Source of the DNA: Fictibacillus fluitans
GTDB lineage: Bacteria; Bacillota; Bacilli; Bacillales; Fictibacillaceae
NCBI RefSeq assembly: GCF_030418125.1
Contig: NZ_JAUHTR010000001.1
Span: 434,001 to 498,000, forward strand
Length of the DNA: 64,000 nt
Direction: 5' to 3'
Shown here: piece by piece, positions 33,894 through 41,064 of the stretch
How positions within the stretch are numbered: position 1 is the first letter of the stretch
Layout of the letters: each line of letters begins with the position of its first letter
The notes under the pieces: generated by a model
The model's database searches: none
What the model was told of the DNA's origin: nothing
The model's input: only the letters and a program-made list of their open reading frames with translations
Position numbers and translations under genes: made by a program

Positions 33894-35271
33894 AAAGAGA
33901 AAGAAAAGCGGAAAGGAGAGCAGCCTCATCCGCTTCGTCCACGGTCCTCGGATCAATATGGCACCGGTCATGTTTAACAGTCACAATGACCGGAACGGGC
34001 TGCTCTCTAAGCTTCCTTGAAAGCTCGGCTGCGCCAAAATCAGGATGAGTTGCTTCTATAATATAGGTCGGCAGTGAAACTTCAGGCATCGTACCCCCAC
34101 CTACCATGGAATGTCCCTCTGTGATATGGCATTCATACATCGGTGAAAGCTTCTCTTTGATCCGTTCCGCCTGATCCCTGATTTCCTCTTTCCGCCTCAC
34201 GATATCGCGAATAACAGGAATTTCTCTGGCTGCATCCTCCTGATGATACGAAAGAAGCGTAGCCTCTAAGGCCGCCAGGGTTAGTTTGTCGACACGCAGC
34301 ACCCTTGCCAATTGATGTTTTTTCAGCTGGTTGATCCATTTACTCTTTCCTGCGATGATTCCGGCCTGTGGTCCTCCAATCAATTTGTCCCCCGAGAACG
34401 ATACCAGGTCAAGCCCAGCCGCCACACTTCTCTGTATTTCTGGCTCGTCTCCAATTCCGTACCGTGTAAAAGGAAACAAAGAACCGCTTCCCAGGTCTTC
34501 ATATACAATCAGCTCCGGGTTCTGTTCCTTTAAAGTGAGGAGTTCCTGTGAAGAAACCGCTTTTGTAAATCCAGTGATTTTGAAGTTGCTTGTATGAACT
34601 TTCATCAGCATTGCCGTTCCCTCATTGATCGTCGCAGTGTAATCATGGAGGTGTGTACGATTGGTTGTCCCCACTTCTTTCAAATAGGCACCGCTCTCTT
34701 CCATAATGGAAGAAATGCGAAAGGAACCGCCGATTTCCACCAGTTCTCCTCTTGAAACGATGACTTCTTTTTGTTTGGCCAATGCCGATAAAACCATATA
34801 GACGGCAGCGGCATTATTGTTGACCACCATTGCCGCCTCGCAGCCCGTAATGTCGCAAATCTGCTTCTCGATAATGTCATGTCGCGACCCCCGCGTTCCT
34901 TGTTCAAGGCTGTATTCCAGGTTGGTATAGGAAGAAGCGGCCTCAAGTACATGCGCTGTTGCTTTTGCACTTAAGCGTGCCCTTCCAAGGTTGGTATGAA
35001 GGACAACCCCGGTTGCATTAACGACTTTGCTCAAAGCATAAGCCCCATTGATCTCCAGCTTTTTGCGGACACTGGTGCTGACAGCTTCTAAAAATTGATC
35101 CCTTCCCCGCTCTTTTTTATAGCTGTCATTTATTAAGGAAAGACGCAGGGCATCAATTTCTTCTTGCACCCATTTCTTGATTACAGAGACGGGAATACCT
35201 TTCTCCCCGCGGTCCCACTCGTTCTGTTGCAAAACAGCATGAACCGAAGGCAGCAATCGTAACTCATCCAT
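33892..35271 (-). CDS. selA: L-seryl-tRNA(Sec) selenium transferase
   Basis: 459 residues of the PLP enzyme that converts seryl-tRNA(Sec) to selenocysteinyl-tRNA(Sec). LHTNLGRARLS, VNNNAAAVYMVL and the PLP-lysine motif FSGDKLIGGPQAG are all present. The frame extends to 35337, but ATG 35271 (MDELRLLPSV) has AAAGGAAG about 9 nt upstream. It is divergent from selD. With selD, selB and tRNA-Sec it makes up a complete selenocysteine system. Confidence 0.95.
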   Translation of the reverse strand: MDELRLLPSVHAVLQQNEWDRGEKGIPVSVIKKWVQEEIDALRLSLINDSYKKERGRDQFLEAVSTSVRKKLEINGAYALSKVVNATGVVLHTNLGRARLSAKATAHVLEAASSYTNLEYSLEQGTRGSRHDIIEKQICDITGCEAAMVVNNNAAAVYMVLSALAKQKEVIVSRGELVEIGGSFRISSIMEESGAYLKEVGTTNRTHLHDYTATINEGTAMLMKVHTSNFKITGFTKAVSSQELLTLKEQNPELIVYEDLGSGSLFPFTRYGIGDEPEIQRSVAAGLDLVSFSGDKLIGGPQAGIIAGKSKWINQLKKHQLARVLRVDKLTLAALEATLLSYHQEDAAREIPVIRDIVRRKEEIRDQAERIKEKLSPMYECHITEGHSMVGGGTMPEVSLPTYIIEATHPDFGAAELSRKLREQPVPVIVTVKHDRCHIDPRTVDEADEAALLSAFLSL

Positions 35272-35383
35272 AGCGCAATACTTCCTTTCATTAATACATC
35301 TCGTAAATTTTCCTGTGTCAAGTTGCCTTTTTCGCACTTTCGCCCAAAAAGAATTATACTAATTCTAAAAGGGGGTGCAGTAC

Positions 35384-36442
35384 ATGACAAGCCAGGATAA
35401 AATTCGTTTAACCCAGCTTTCCACAAAAGGCGGCTGAGGCTGCAAAATTGGTCCAGAGGACCTGGCACAAGTTTTGTGCCATTTACCAGAAAGAGAACCG
35501 GATCCCAACCTGATCGTCGGATTGGAAACATCTGATGATGCCGGGGTTTATAAAGTGAGCGATGAACTCGCACTGATTCAGACGGTGGATTTCTTTACAC
35601 CAATCGTCGATGATCCTTATATGTTCGGCCAAATTGCGGCCGCCAATTCGTTGAGTGATGTCTATGCGATGGGCGGCACGCCAAAAACCGTATTGAATAT
35701 TGTCGGGTTTCCTTTAAAAAAACTGGGACATGATGTTTTGGCCAATATATTGAAAGGAGCGGCTGACAAGGTAAAAGAATCAGGAGCCGCCCTCGTCGGC
35801 GGGCATTCCATCGACGACCAGGAGCCGAAATTCGGATTGTCGGTTACCGGTTTTGTCCACCCTGACCGCATTTATAAAAATGTCGGCGCCAAGCCCGGTG
35901 ACATGCTTATTTTAACCAAGCCAATCGGCATCGGTATCCAAACAACGGCCATTAAACAGAACCGCCTGAACGATGAGCAAATACGTGAGGTGTCAGAGAT
36001 CATGGCCGCACTTAATAAAAAAGCGGCTGAAACCTTGAGTTCTTATCATCCCAATGCCGTAACGGATGTAACAGGATTCGGGCTGCTCGGACATGCAAGT
36101 GAAATGGCCAAAGGCAGCGGGAACATTTCAATGAACATCACCTATTCTGACGTTCCGGTCGTAGAGGGAACCAAAGAGCTCGCTCTTGACGGCGTGGTTC
36201 CCGGAGGCACTAAAGCAAACCATCGCTGGATACAGGATTTGATTTTCTACCACAGTGATTTGCAGGAAAGTGATCAATGGATATTATGTGATGCTGTGAC
36301 ATCGGGCGGACTTCTGATCAGCCTTCCTGCGGAGGAAGCGGACAAGTGTCTCGCTGATCTCCACAGCGCCGGCGTGCTTCAAGCCGCTATAATTGGATAC
36401 GTATCCGAACGCAAGGAAAAATTAATAAACGTATATTATTAA
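35384..36442 (+). CDS. selD: Selenide, water dikinase SelD, itself a selenoprotein (UGA = Sec18)
   Basis: 352 residues if the in-frame TGA at 35435-35437 is read as selenocysteine. ATG 35384 follows GGGGGTG. The N terminus carries KGGUGCK, where other SelD proteins have Cys or Sec at the same catalytic position, followed by IGPEDLAQVL. GLETSDDAGVY and GHSIDDQEPKFG follow. It makes selenophosphate from selenide and ATP for SelA. Reading only the part after TGA would remove the catalytic residue. Two stacked hairpins after the UGA suit a bacterial SECIS. Confidence 0.95.
35435..35481 (+). promoter_or_regulatory. Bacterial SECIS region in selD
   Basis: The Sec UGA (35435-35437) is followed 12 nt later by the hairpin GGTCC-AGA-GGACC (35450-35462). 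This is immediately followed by a second perfect hairpin, TGGCACAA-GTT-TTGTGCCA (35463-35481). The first is placed as expected for the element bound by the SelB C-terminal domain. Confidence 0.8.
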
Positions 36443-36470
36443 AAAAACTCCGTTATTTCGGAGTTTTTTT
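36441..36470. terminator. Bidirectional terminator, selD / selB
   Basis: The stem AAAAACTCCG/CGGAGTTTTT with a 6-nt loop lies between the convergent selD and selB, overlapping the selB end. Confidence 0.85.
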
Positions 36471-38354
36471 GTTTTTCCAGCGGCGTCTTCCTTCTTCACG
36501 GAGAGTGTAACCGATCCTGTCGAGCAGCTCCAGATACGGTATTAAATACTTTCTTGAAACTTCTAATACCGCTTTGGCTTCCTGAACAGAAAACGATTCA
36601 GGGAACGTCTTCTTCAATGCTCCCATTTGCCGGTTCACCACTAAGGCATGAATCAGCCTGTCATCCTCAAGCTGATAGGCTGCACCCGAGGAAATCAAAA
36701 ACCCTGCATAATCCCTATAAAGATTCTCGGGCAGCTGTCCCTCCCCGTAAAGCTCCGAAAACGGTTGTGCCTCCACACCCTGACGCAGCAAAAGGTTCTC
36801 CAGCTGATCAAAGCGTTTCTCCCATTCTTTCGGCACATGCGGGGCGAAAGAATGATTGCGGATAAATTGATTCTCCTGCCCAAGAACCCCTTCAGATAAA
36901 AGTGAGTTCAGGCTGTACTGAATCAGATTTCCCTTCTCTTCGCGAAAGCTGTGAAGCAGCTCGGCTTTATCCATTCCCTGGCGCAGAGGATGGTGCCGGT
37001 GGTAGCTTTGAATACGGTAAATCAATTCTCCTTTCATTTCATCAACTTTTTCGGTGAGGGCATAAACACCCTTTTGGATCTCAGTGATGAAAGAGGTGGA
37101 AAGAAGCTCATGTACTCTATCGGAGGAGTCCTCTTTTCTGCCAAGAACGGTATAAAGTTCTGCTTCAGATAAAGCACCATTGCGCTCCAGCTCCCTCTTT
37201 GCCCATTCAAGCGGTGTTCCTTCCCTTTTTTTCTTTAGCTGATCTACCGTAGCCATGCCAAACCGATACGATTCTCCCATTGGATCGATCACTTCACCAC
37301 CGCCTATTGTTTCTTCGGGAGAAGGCCGCCGGAGAATGAACCGGTCCCCTTTTCTTGCAACTACCGGGTTTGACAATCTCACCTGGCAATAGATGTCCCC
37401 CTCTTTTTCCCTGGCTTCATTCCGGTCAAAGAAAACGATCTTCCCCATAACTTCTGACGTTCCTATGTAAAATTTAATATGCTGGCGCTGCTTCAGATTC
37501 TTCGCATTATTTCCGAGTATAAGCAAGACATCCAAACAATCGCTTACCGGATACTGCCCCGGCGACACGAGGACATGTCCCCGTGTGACCTCTTCCCTGC
37601 TTAAGCCTGCCAGGTTCATGGCGGCACGCTGGCCGGCACCGGCGGTCTCTGCCGCTTCATTATGCACCTGCAGCTGTCTGACCCGCACGTGTTTTTCCCC
37701 CGGCATTAAAGCGACCAGATCACCAGTTGAAACACGGCCTTCAACGATCGTTCCGCGAACTACTGTTCCCTGCCCTTTTACGGTAAAAGCCTGATCAACA
37801 GGCAGCCGGAAAGGTCCTGAAAGACTTTTTGGCGGAACAGATTGCGCCATCTGCACGAGCTCATTCTTTAAGGATTCGATCCCAGCTCCGCTCAGGCTGT
37901 CCACAAAGTGAATAGGAAACTCCTCAAGAGCGGTCCCTTTTATCAGCCCTTGAATCTCATCACTCAGCAACTCCTTCCATTCGGAATCCACGTTATCACT
38001 CTTCGTTACGGCACAAACCGTATTTGTGATCCCAAGGAACTGCAGGATTTCAAAGTGCTCAACGGTTTGCGGCATGATACCCTCGTCGGCCGCAATGACA
38101 AGGATCACCAAATCGATCCCGGCGACACCGGCAATCATCTGTCGGATAAATTTTTCATGCCCCGGAACATCTATGATGGCGGCTGAGATATTTTCATTTA
38201 AGGAGAAAGGAGCGATTCCGGGCTCAATAGTAATACCCCGTTCTTTTTCCTCCTTCAGCGTATCTGTATCCACCTGGCTGAGCGCTTTCGTCAAGGCGGT
38301 TTTTCCATGATCAATATGACCGGCAATGCCGATTGTCACATGTTTTGCTGCCAA
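36453..38354 (-). CDS. selB: Selenocysteine-specific elongation factor SelB
   Basis: About 633 residues. The GTPase domain has GHIDHGKT, DVPGHEKF and TKSD. EF-Tu-like domains 2 and 3 follow, and the C-terminal third holds winged-helix repeats that bind SECIS RNA. It delivers Sec-tRNA to the ribosome at UGA. The frame opens at 38414, but TTG 38354 (MAAKHVTIGIAG) has AAGGGAGG 8 nt upstream and gives the normal N terminus. Confidence 0.94.
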   Translation of the reverse strand: MAAKHVTIGIAGHIDHGKTALTKALSQVDTDTLKEEKERGITIEPGIAPFSLNENISAAIIDVPGHEKFIRQMIAGVAGIDLVILVIAADEGIMPQTVEHFEILQFLGITNTVCAVTKSDNVDSEWKELLSDEIQGLIKGTALEEFPIHFVDSLSGAGIESLKNELVQMAQSVPPKSLSGPFRLPVDQAFTVKGQGTVVRGTIVEGRVSTGDLVALMPGEKHVRVRQLQVHNEAAETAGAGQRAAMNLAGLSREEVTRGHVLVSPGQYPVSDCLDVLLILGNNAKNLKQRQHIKFYIGTSEVMGKIVFFDRNEAREKEGDIYCQVRLSNPVVARKGDRFILRRPSPEETIGGGEVIDPMGESYRFGMATVDQLKKKREGTPLEWAKRELERNGALSEAELYTVLGRKEDSSDRVHELLSTSFITEIQKGVYALTEKVDEMKGELIYRIQSYHRHHPLRQGMDKAELLHSFREEKGNLIQYSLNSLLSEGVLGQENQFIRNHSFAPHVPKEWEKRFDQLENLLLRQGVEAQPFSELYGEGQLPENLYRDYAGFLISSGAAYQLEDDRLIHALVVNRQMGALKKTFPESFSVQEAKAVLEVSRKYLIPYLELLDRIGYTLREEGRRRWKNKKTPK

Positions 38355-38475
38355 GATTCCCGCCTCCCTTTTGTTTTCATATAAATTCATTTTATCACGC
38401 CAGACAGCCATCATGTTATCAAAGCTATCTATCCTGCACGCATTGTGCTATACTAAATAAAAGTGAGGTGGCGTT

Positions 38476-38694
38476 TTGAGCAATTATAAGCCGAAGAAAA
38501 GCAACCTGAAAACATTGATCGCGAAGAAAAAAATGAAGATTGAAGCTCTTTCCAAAAGCACGAATATTTCAGTGGATCAGCTAAACGATTATCAATCTAA
38601 AAAAGTCATGAGCTTGAGCAATGCGATGGCCATCGCTAAAGAACTTGACTGCCAGGTTGAAGACTTATATGACTGGAAAGTAGTAAAAGAGTGA
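38476..38694 (+). CDS. Small XRE-type HTH regulator
   Basis: 72 residues, one Cro/C1 helix-turn-helix (KMKIEALSKSTNISVDQLNDYQ) of the short HTH_26 type. TTG 38476 follows GAGGTGG. It lies between selB and tRNA-Sec and may regulate that locus, which is inference. Closed by a terminator. Confidence 0.75.
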   Translation: MSNYKPKKSNLKTLIAKKKMKIEALSKSTNISVDQLNDYQSKKVMSLSNAMAIAKELDCQVEDLYDWKVVKE

Positions 38695-38711
38695 ATTCTT
38701 CACTCTTTTTT
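38685..38711 (+). terminator. Terminator of the small HTH gene
   Basis: The stem AAAGAGTGAA/TTCACTCTTT is followed by T6; it overlaps the last codons. Confidence 0.82.
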
Positions 38712-38753
38712 CACGTCAAGAAAAATCATTCTTTATAATGAACAAGGGAGAGA

Positions 38754-38927
38754 GTGAACCTGAAAACAAACCAGTTTATTGCGGGGGAATCCGTTAAAAT
38801 TAAAGCTACCGATGAGATGGTTACTGTATTGCGCTGCAAATTCATCAAAAACATGAAACGCTATTCATATGTCGTAAAAGAAAATCCATCCACTTTTTAT
38901 TTTGAAGAAGAACTGATCAAAAAATAG
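38754..38927 (+). CDS. Small ORF upstream of tRNA-Sec (57 aa)
   Basis: An open frame from GTG 38754 to TAG, with AAGGGAG just upstream (short spacing; a CTG at 38760 also fits). The product is a basic N-terminal half followed by a strand-rich segment (YSYVVKENPSTFYFEEEL), which looks like a small SH3- or KOW-like barrel. A TATAAT lies 14 nt upstream. The ORF ends 12 nt before tRNA-Sec, so both probably share a transcript. No family recognised. Confidence 0.5.
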   Translation: MNLKTNQFIAGESVKIKATDEMVTVLRCKFIKNMKRYSYVVKENPSTFYFEEELIKK

Positions 38928-38939
38928 CGCTGCTGCCAC

Positions 38940-39036
38940 GGGGCCAGAAGCGTAGCTGGTGCTTGCCTGAGTCTTCAAAACTTTTCGGGAGGCGCGTGCC
39001 GTCTCCGGTGGGTTCGATTCCCACATGGTCCCGCCA
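38940..39036 (+). tRNA. selC: tRNA-Sec (anticodon UCA)
   Basis: 97 nt with an encoded CCA end. The anticodon loop CTTCAAA reads UCA. The long variable arm (GGGAGGC...GTCTCC) and the extended acceptor arm are typical of selenocysteine tRNA. The acceptor strands are GGGGCCA and TGGTCCC, followed by discriminator G. The eighth acceptor pair would be G-A, a mismatch. The T arm GTGGG-TTCGATT-CCCAC is perfect. It decodes UGA in selD and in selenoprotein genes elsewhere. Confidence 0.95.
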
Positions 39037-39072
39037 ATTTTAGATGATTCGATCTTAATAAAAAGATAAAAA

Positions 39073-39102
39073 AAGAAGACGGCAGCGCCGCCTTCTTTTT
39101 TT
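39073..39102. terminator. Bidirectional terminator, selC / PfpI gene
   Basis: The stem AAGAAGACGGC/GCCGCCTTCTT with T7 beyond lies downstream of tRNA-Sec and at the end of the convergent PfpI-family gene. Confidence 0.85.
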
Positions 39103-39637
39103 ATTGTCTCTCATAATCCCCTGCAATCACATCGGCAAAAGCCTTCACATAAGGAGGCAGATCCGGAGGCCGGCGGCTTGAAACGAGATGGCCGTCAACG
39201 ACCACAGCTTCATCGAGCCACTCGGCACCCGCATTCTCCATGTCATCCTTGATACCAGGAGTGCTTGTTACCTTTTTGCCTTCAAGAATTTTGGCGGAAA
39301 TCAGCACCCAGCCTGCATGGCAAATTTGTCCGATCGGTTTATGATGTTCCTCCATATGTTTCACAATTTCGATCACCTTCGGAAAACGCCTCAGCTTGTC
39401 CGGTGCCCAGCCCCCCGGAACGAGCAGCGCATCATAACCTGACGGATCGACTTCTTCAAACGAAAGATCAGCGGCAGCTGGCACTCCGTATTTTCCTTTA
39501 TACACTTCTCCTGCTTTTTCCCCGGCAAGATCCACTGATGCTCCTTCTTCCTGTAATCGCAAAATCGGATACCATAATTCCAGGTCTTCAAAATCATGGT
39601 GTACAAAACTTAAAATTCGTTTGTTGTTCAACCTCAC
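39101..39637 (-). CDS. DJ-1/PfpI family protein
   Basis: 178 residues of a class-I glutamine-amidotransferase-like fold. The nucleophile elbow QICHAGW places Cys106 as the reactive residue, with an acidic FEDLELWYP near residue 17. Members act as stress chaperones, deglycases or proteases. GTG 39637 lies 10 nt after GGAGGT and is preferred over ATG 39655. A structured leader and a possible CsoR-type operator precede it, pointing to metal or sulfur stress, which is inference. Confidence 0.8.
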   Translation of the reverse strand: MRLNNKRILSFVHHDFEDLELWYPILRLQEEGASVDLAGEKAGEVYKGKYGVPAAADLSFEEVDPSGYDALLVPGGWAPDKLRRFPKVIEIVKHMEEHHKPIGQICHAGWVLISAKILEGKKVTSTPGIKDDMENAGAEWLDEAVVVDGHLVSSRRPPDLPPYVKAFADVIAGDYERQ

Positions 39638-39734
39638 TTTAGATAGCACCTCCATAAAATGATTGCTTGTACGGACAGCTTACCCTTGCTCCGGAACAGA
39701 AGTCAAGCCAAGGACCCGCTATTTCCCGAAGCTC

Positions 39735-39753
39735 ATACACACTAGGGGGGTAT
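39735..39753 (-). promoter_or_regulatory. Possible CsoR/CstR-family operator
   Basis: On the minus strand ATACCCCCCTAGTGTGTAT has the A/T-flanked C-tract typical of CsoR-family (CsoR, CstR, FrmR, InrS) operators. It is about 100 nt upstream of the PfpI-family gene, with a TTGAGA that could be a -35 element just before it. Between it and the gene (39660-39735) the RNA can pair AGCTT with AAGCT around a CCTTG/CAAGG stem. Confidence 0.45.
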
Positions 39754-39783
39754 CGTTCCCTCTCAACTTTAAACAAACCTACT

Positions 39784-39834
39784 TTTATGCATGGATGTAT
39801 ATTTCTTTTATGCATAGGTGTATATTTATGCACG
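39784..39834. repeat. 23-bp tandem repeats
   Basis: Two direct 23-bp units start at 39784 and 39807, each of the form TTTTATGCATRGRTGTATAT plus three bases, with two mismatches between them. A third partial unit begins at 39825 (TTTATGCACG). The core TTATGCAYR is one or two changes from a DnaA box. Confidence 0.75.
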
Positions 39835-39851
39835 CTGAGTTTTCCCCATGT

Positions 39852-39886
39852 TTATCCACAGCTCGCGTTATTCACACTTATCCACA
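39852..39886. promoter_or_regulatory. Cluster of three DnaA boxes
   Basis: TTATCCACA (39852-39860), TTATTCACA (39868-39876) and TTATCCACA (39878-39886), all in one orientation, fit the DnaA box consensus TTATNCACA. The centre spacings are 16 and 10 bp. They follow directly on the 23-bp tandem repeats. Confidence 0.75.
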
Positions 39887-39929
39887 AGTCTCCCTGTATC
39901 ATTGTTTATAACCTTCTGTACCAATGCGG

Positions 39930-39995
39930 AAACTGTTATAGTCCGAAATTCCAAACTGTTATAGTCCGAAAATGGTGTCGTTTACTGTCGTTTAG
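39930..39995. repeat. Direct repeats of 23-bp and 10-bp period
   Basis: AAACTGTTATAGTCCGAAA occurs at 39930 and again at 39953, again with a 23-bp period. Next to it TGTCGTTTA occurs at 39976 and 39986 (10-bp period). Nothing codes here. With the two entries before it, this makes an iteron-like array in the 0.5-kb gap between the PfpI gene and yneK. Confidence 0.75.
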
Positions 39996-40047
39996 ATTTT
40001 TTCCCGAAACTACCCCTCCCCTTTCGCCATTCCAAAACAGATGGATA

Positions 40048-40077
40048 TTGATTTAAAGCGCTTTCCAACTATATAAT
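40048..40077 (+). promoter_or_regulatory. yneK: yneK promoter with cre-like spacer
   Basis: TTGATT (40048-40053) and TATAAT (40072-40077) are 18 nt apart. The spacer contains the palindrome AAAGCGCTTT, near the CcpA cre consensus. Transcription would start about 40084. Confidence 0.6.
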
Positions 40078-40132
40078 AAAGGAAGGGTACATAATGTGGT
40101 TTCAGACAACCATATTGATCGGGGTGACATAT

Positions 40133-40558
40133 ATGACTACAGGTTTTTTTCTGTTCATCGCACTTTGGACGGTTTTTTTAATTTCCATGTTTGCGATCGG
40201 CGGATATTTTATGTTTCGAAAGTTTTTAAAACGCCTTCCGAAAGAAGACGGCAAATCCATACTTGATTGGCAGGAGTACTATATCTCCCAAACCAAACAT
40301 TTATGGACGCCAAAGCAAAAAGAATTTCTGGAAGAACTCGTCTCGCCGGTTCCTGAATTGTTCCGGGATGTAGCCCGCGAAAAGATTGCGGGGAAAATCG
40401 GGGAACTCGCTATTTCCGAGAAGGCTTCGATCATGACCCAGGATTTGATTGTTCGCGGGTATATCATCGCAACCCCAAAACGCGACCACAAATGGCTGGT
40501 CAAGAAATTGAACGAAAAGCAAATTGACCTCTCCCCTTACCAACGCTTACTGGGATAA
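40133..40558 (+). CDS. yneK: YneK, DUF2621 family membrane-anchored protein
   Basis: 141 residues. One N-terminal membrane helix (about 3-25) is followed by a soluble, helical domain with PKEDGKSILDWQEYYISQTKHLW, matching YneK/DUF2621. Function unknown. ATG 40094 has a ribosome site that would lie at the very start of the predicted transcript. ATG 40133, with GGGGTGA upstream, is preferred. In B. subtilis yneK also neighbours yneJ (ccdC). Confidence 0.8.
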   Translation: MTTGFFLFIALWTVFLISMFAIGGYFMFRKFLKRLPKEDGKSILDWQEYYISQTKHLWTPKQKEFLEELVSPVPELFRDVAREKIAGKIGELAISEKASIMTQDLIVRGYIIATPKRDHKWLVKKLNEKQIDLSPYQRLLG

Positions 40559-40560
40559 AA

Positions 40561-40593
40561 AAAACTCGATCACCAATGGTGATCGAGTTTTTT
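40561..40593. terminator. Bidirectional terminator, yneK / ccdC
   Basis: The stem ACTCGATCACC/GGTGATCGAGT with a 3-nt loop is followed by T6; it lies between convergent yneK and ccdC. Confidence 0.9.
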
Positions 40594-41050
40594 ATGATTG
40601 CAGCACTTTTTTATAGCCATAATACATGGCGACCCTCCAGGGAAGGATCATGCCAAACGCTACGATAAAAAACAGCCCGCTCGTTTCCGGATAAGAGATC
40701 TGATGGCCGAGGTACGTTTTCATCGCCATCCTGATCAAAAACAGAATGATCAAAATCGCCGCAAACGCTTTGGACCGGATCAGGTAGACCTCCCCTCCCC
40801 TCTTCTCAAACTTGCTCGTTTTGATGAGAAATATGGAAAAAAGACATCCTACCAGAAAAGCCTCCCATGCTTCCATCCATGTAACACGAAACATGGGAAC
40901 CACGAACATGAGAAAGCCGGTGGACATGAAAAATGGAGGCAGGATGATTTTTTTTAGGGAAGCCGGTTTTTTCGTAGCTTTTAAACGGACAAAAATAACG
41001 GTTACAGCCATGACAGCTGCCACAATACTGCTCGCAATGAAGAACAACAT
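40592..41050 (-). CDS. ccdC: CcdC (YneJ) membrane protein
   Basis: 152 residues with about four to five membrane helices. The sequence (PPFFMSTGFLMFVVPMFRV, SGLFFIVAFGMILPWRVAMY) matches YneJ/CcdC, named for cytochrome c biogenesis although its exact role is unclear. In B. subtilis it follows ccdA and yneI; neither is here. The gene begins 14 nt after mrpB. Confidence 0.85.
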   Translation of the reverse strand: MLFFIASSIVAAVMAVTVIFVRLKATKKPASLKKIILPPFFMSTGFLMFVVPMFRVTWMEAWEAFLVGCLFSIFLIKTSKFEKRGGEVYLIRSKAFAAILIILFLIRMAMKTYLGHQISYPETSGLFFIVAFGMILPWRVAMYYGYKKVLQS

Positions 41051-41064
41051 TCTTTCCTTCTTTC

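Noticed and set aside
35474-36442. selD as a shorter CDS starting after the UGA
   Set aside because: It lacks a ribosome site and drops the catalytic KGGUGCK; a good start and site lie upstream at 35384.
39638-40132. Active plasmid or integrated-element origin
   Set aside because: Despite the iteron-like repeats, there is no Rep, Par or mobilisation gene, and flanking genes keep the chromosomal Bacillus order; a chromosomal DnaA-binding region is simpler.
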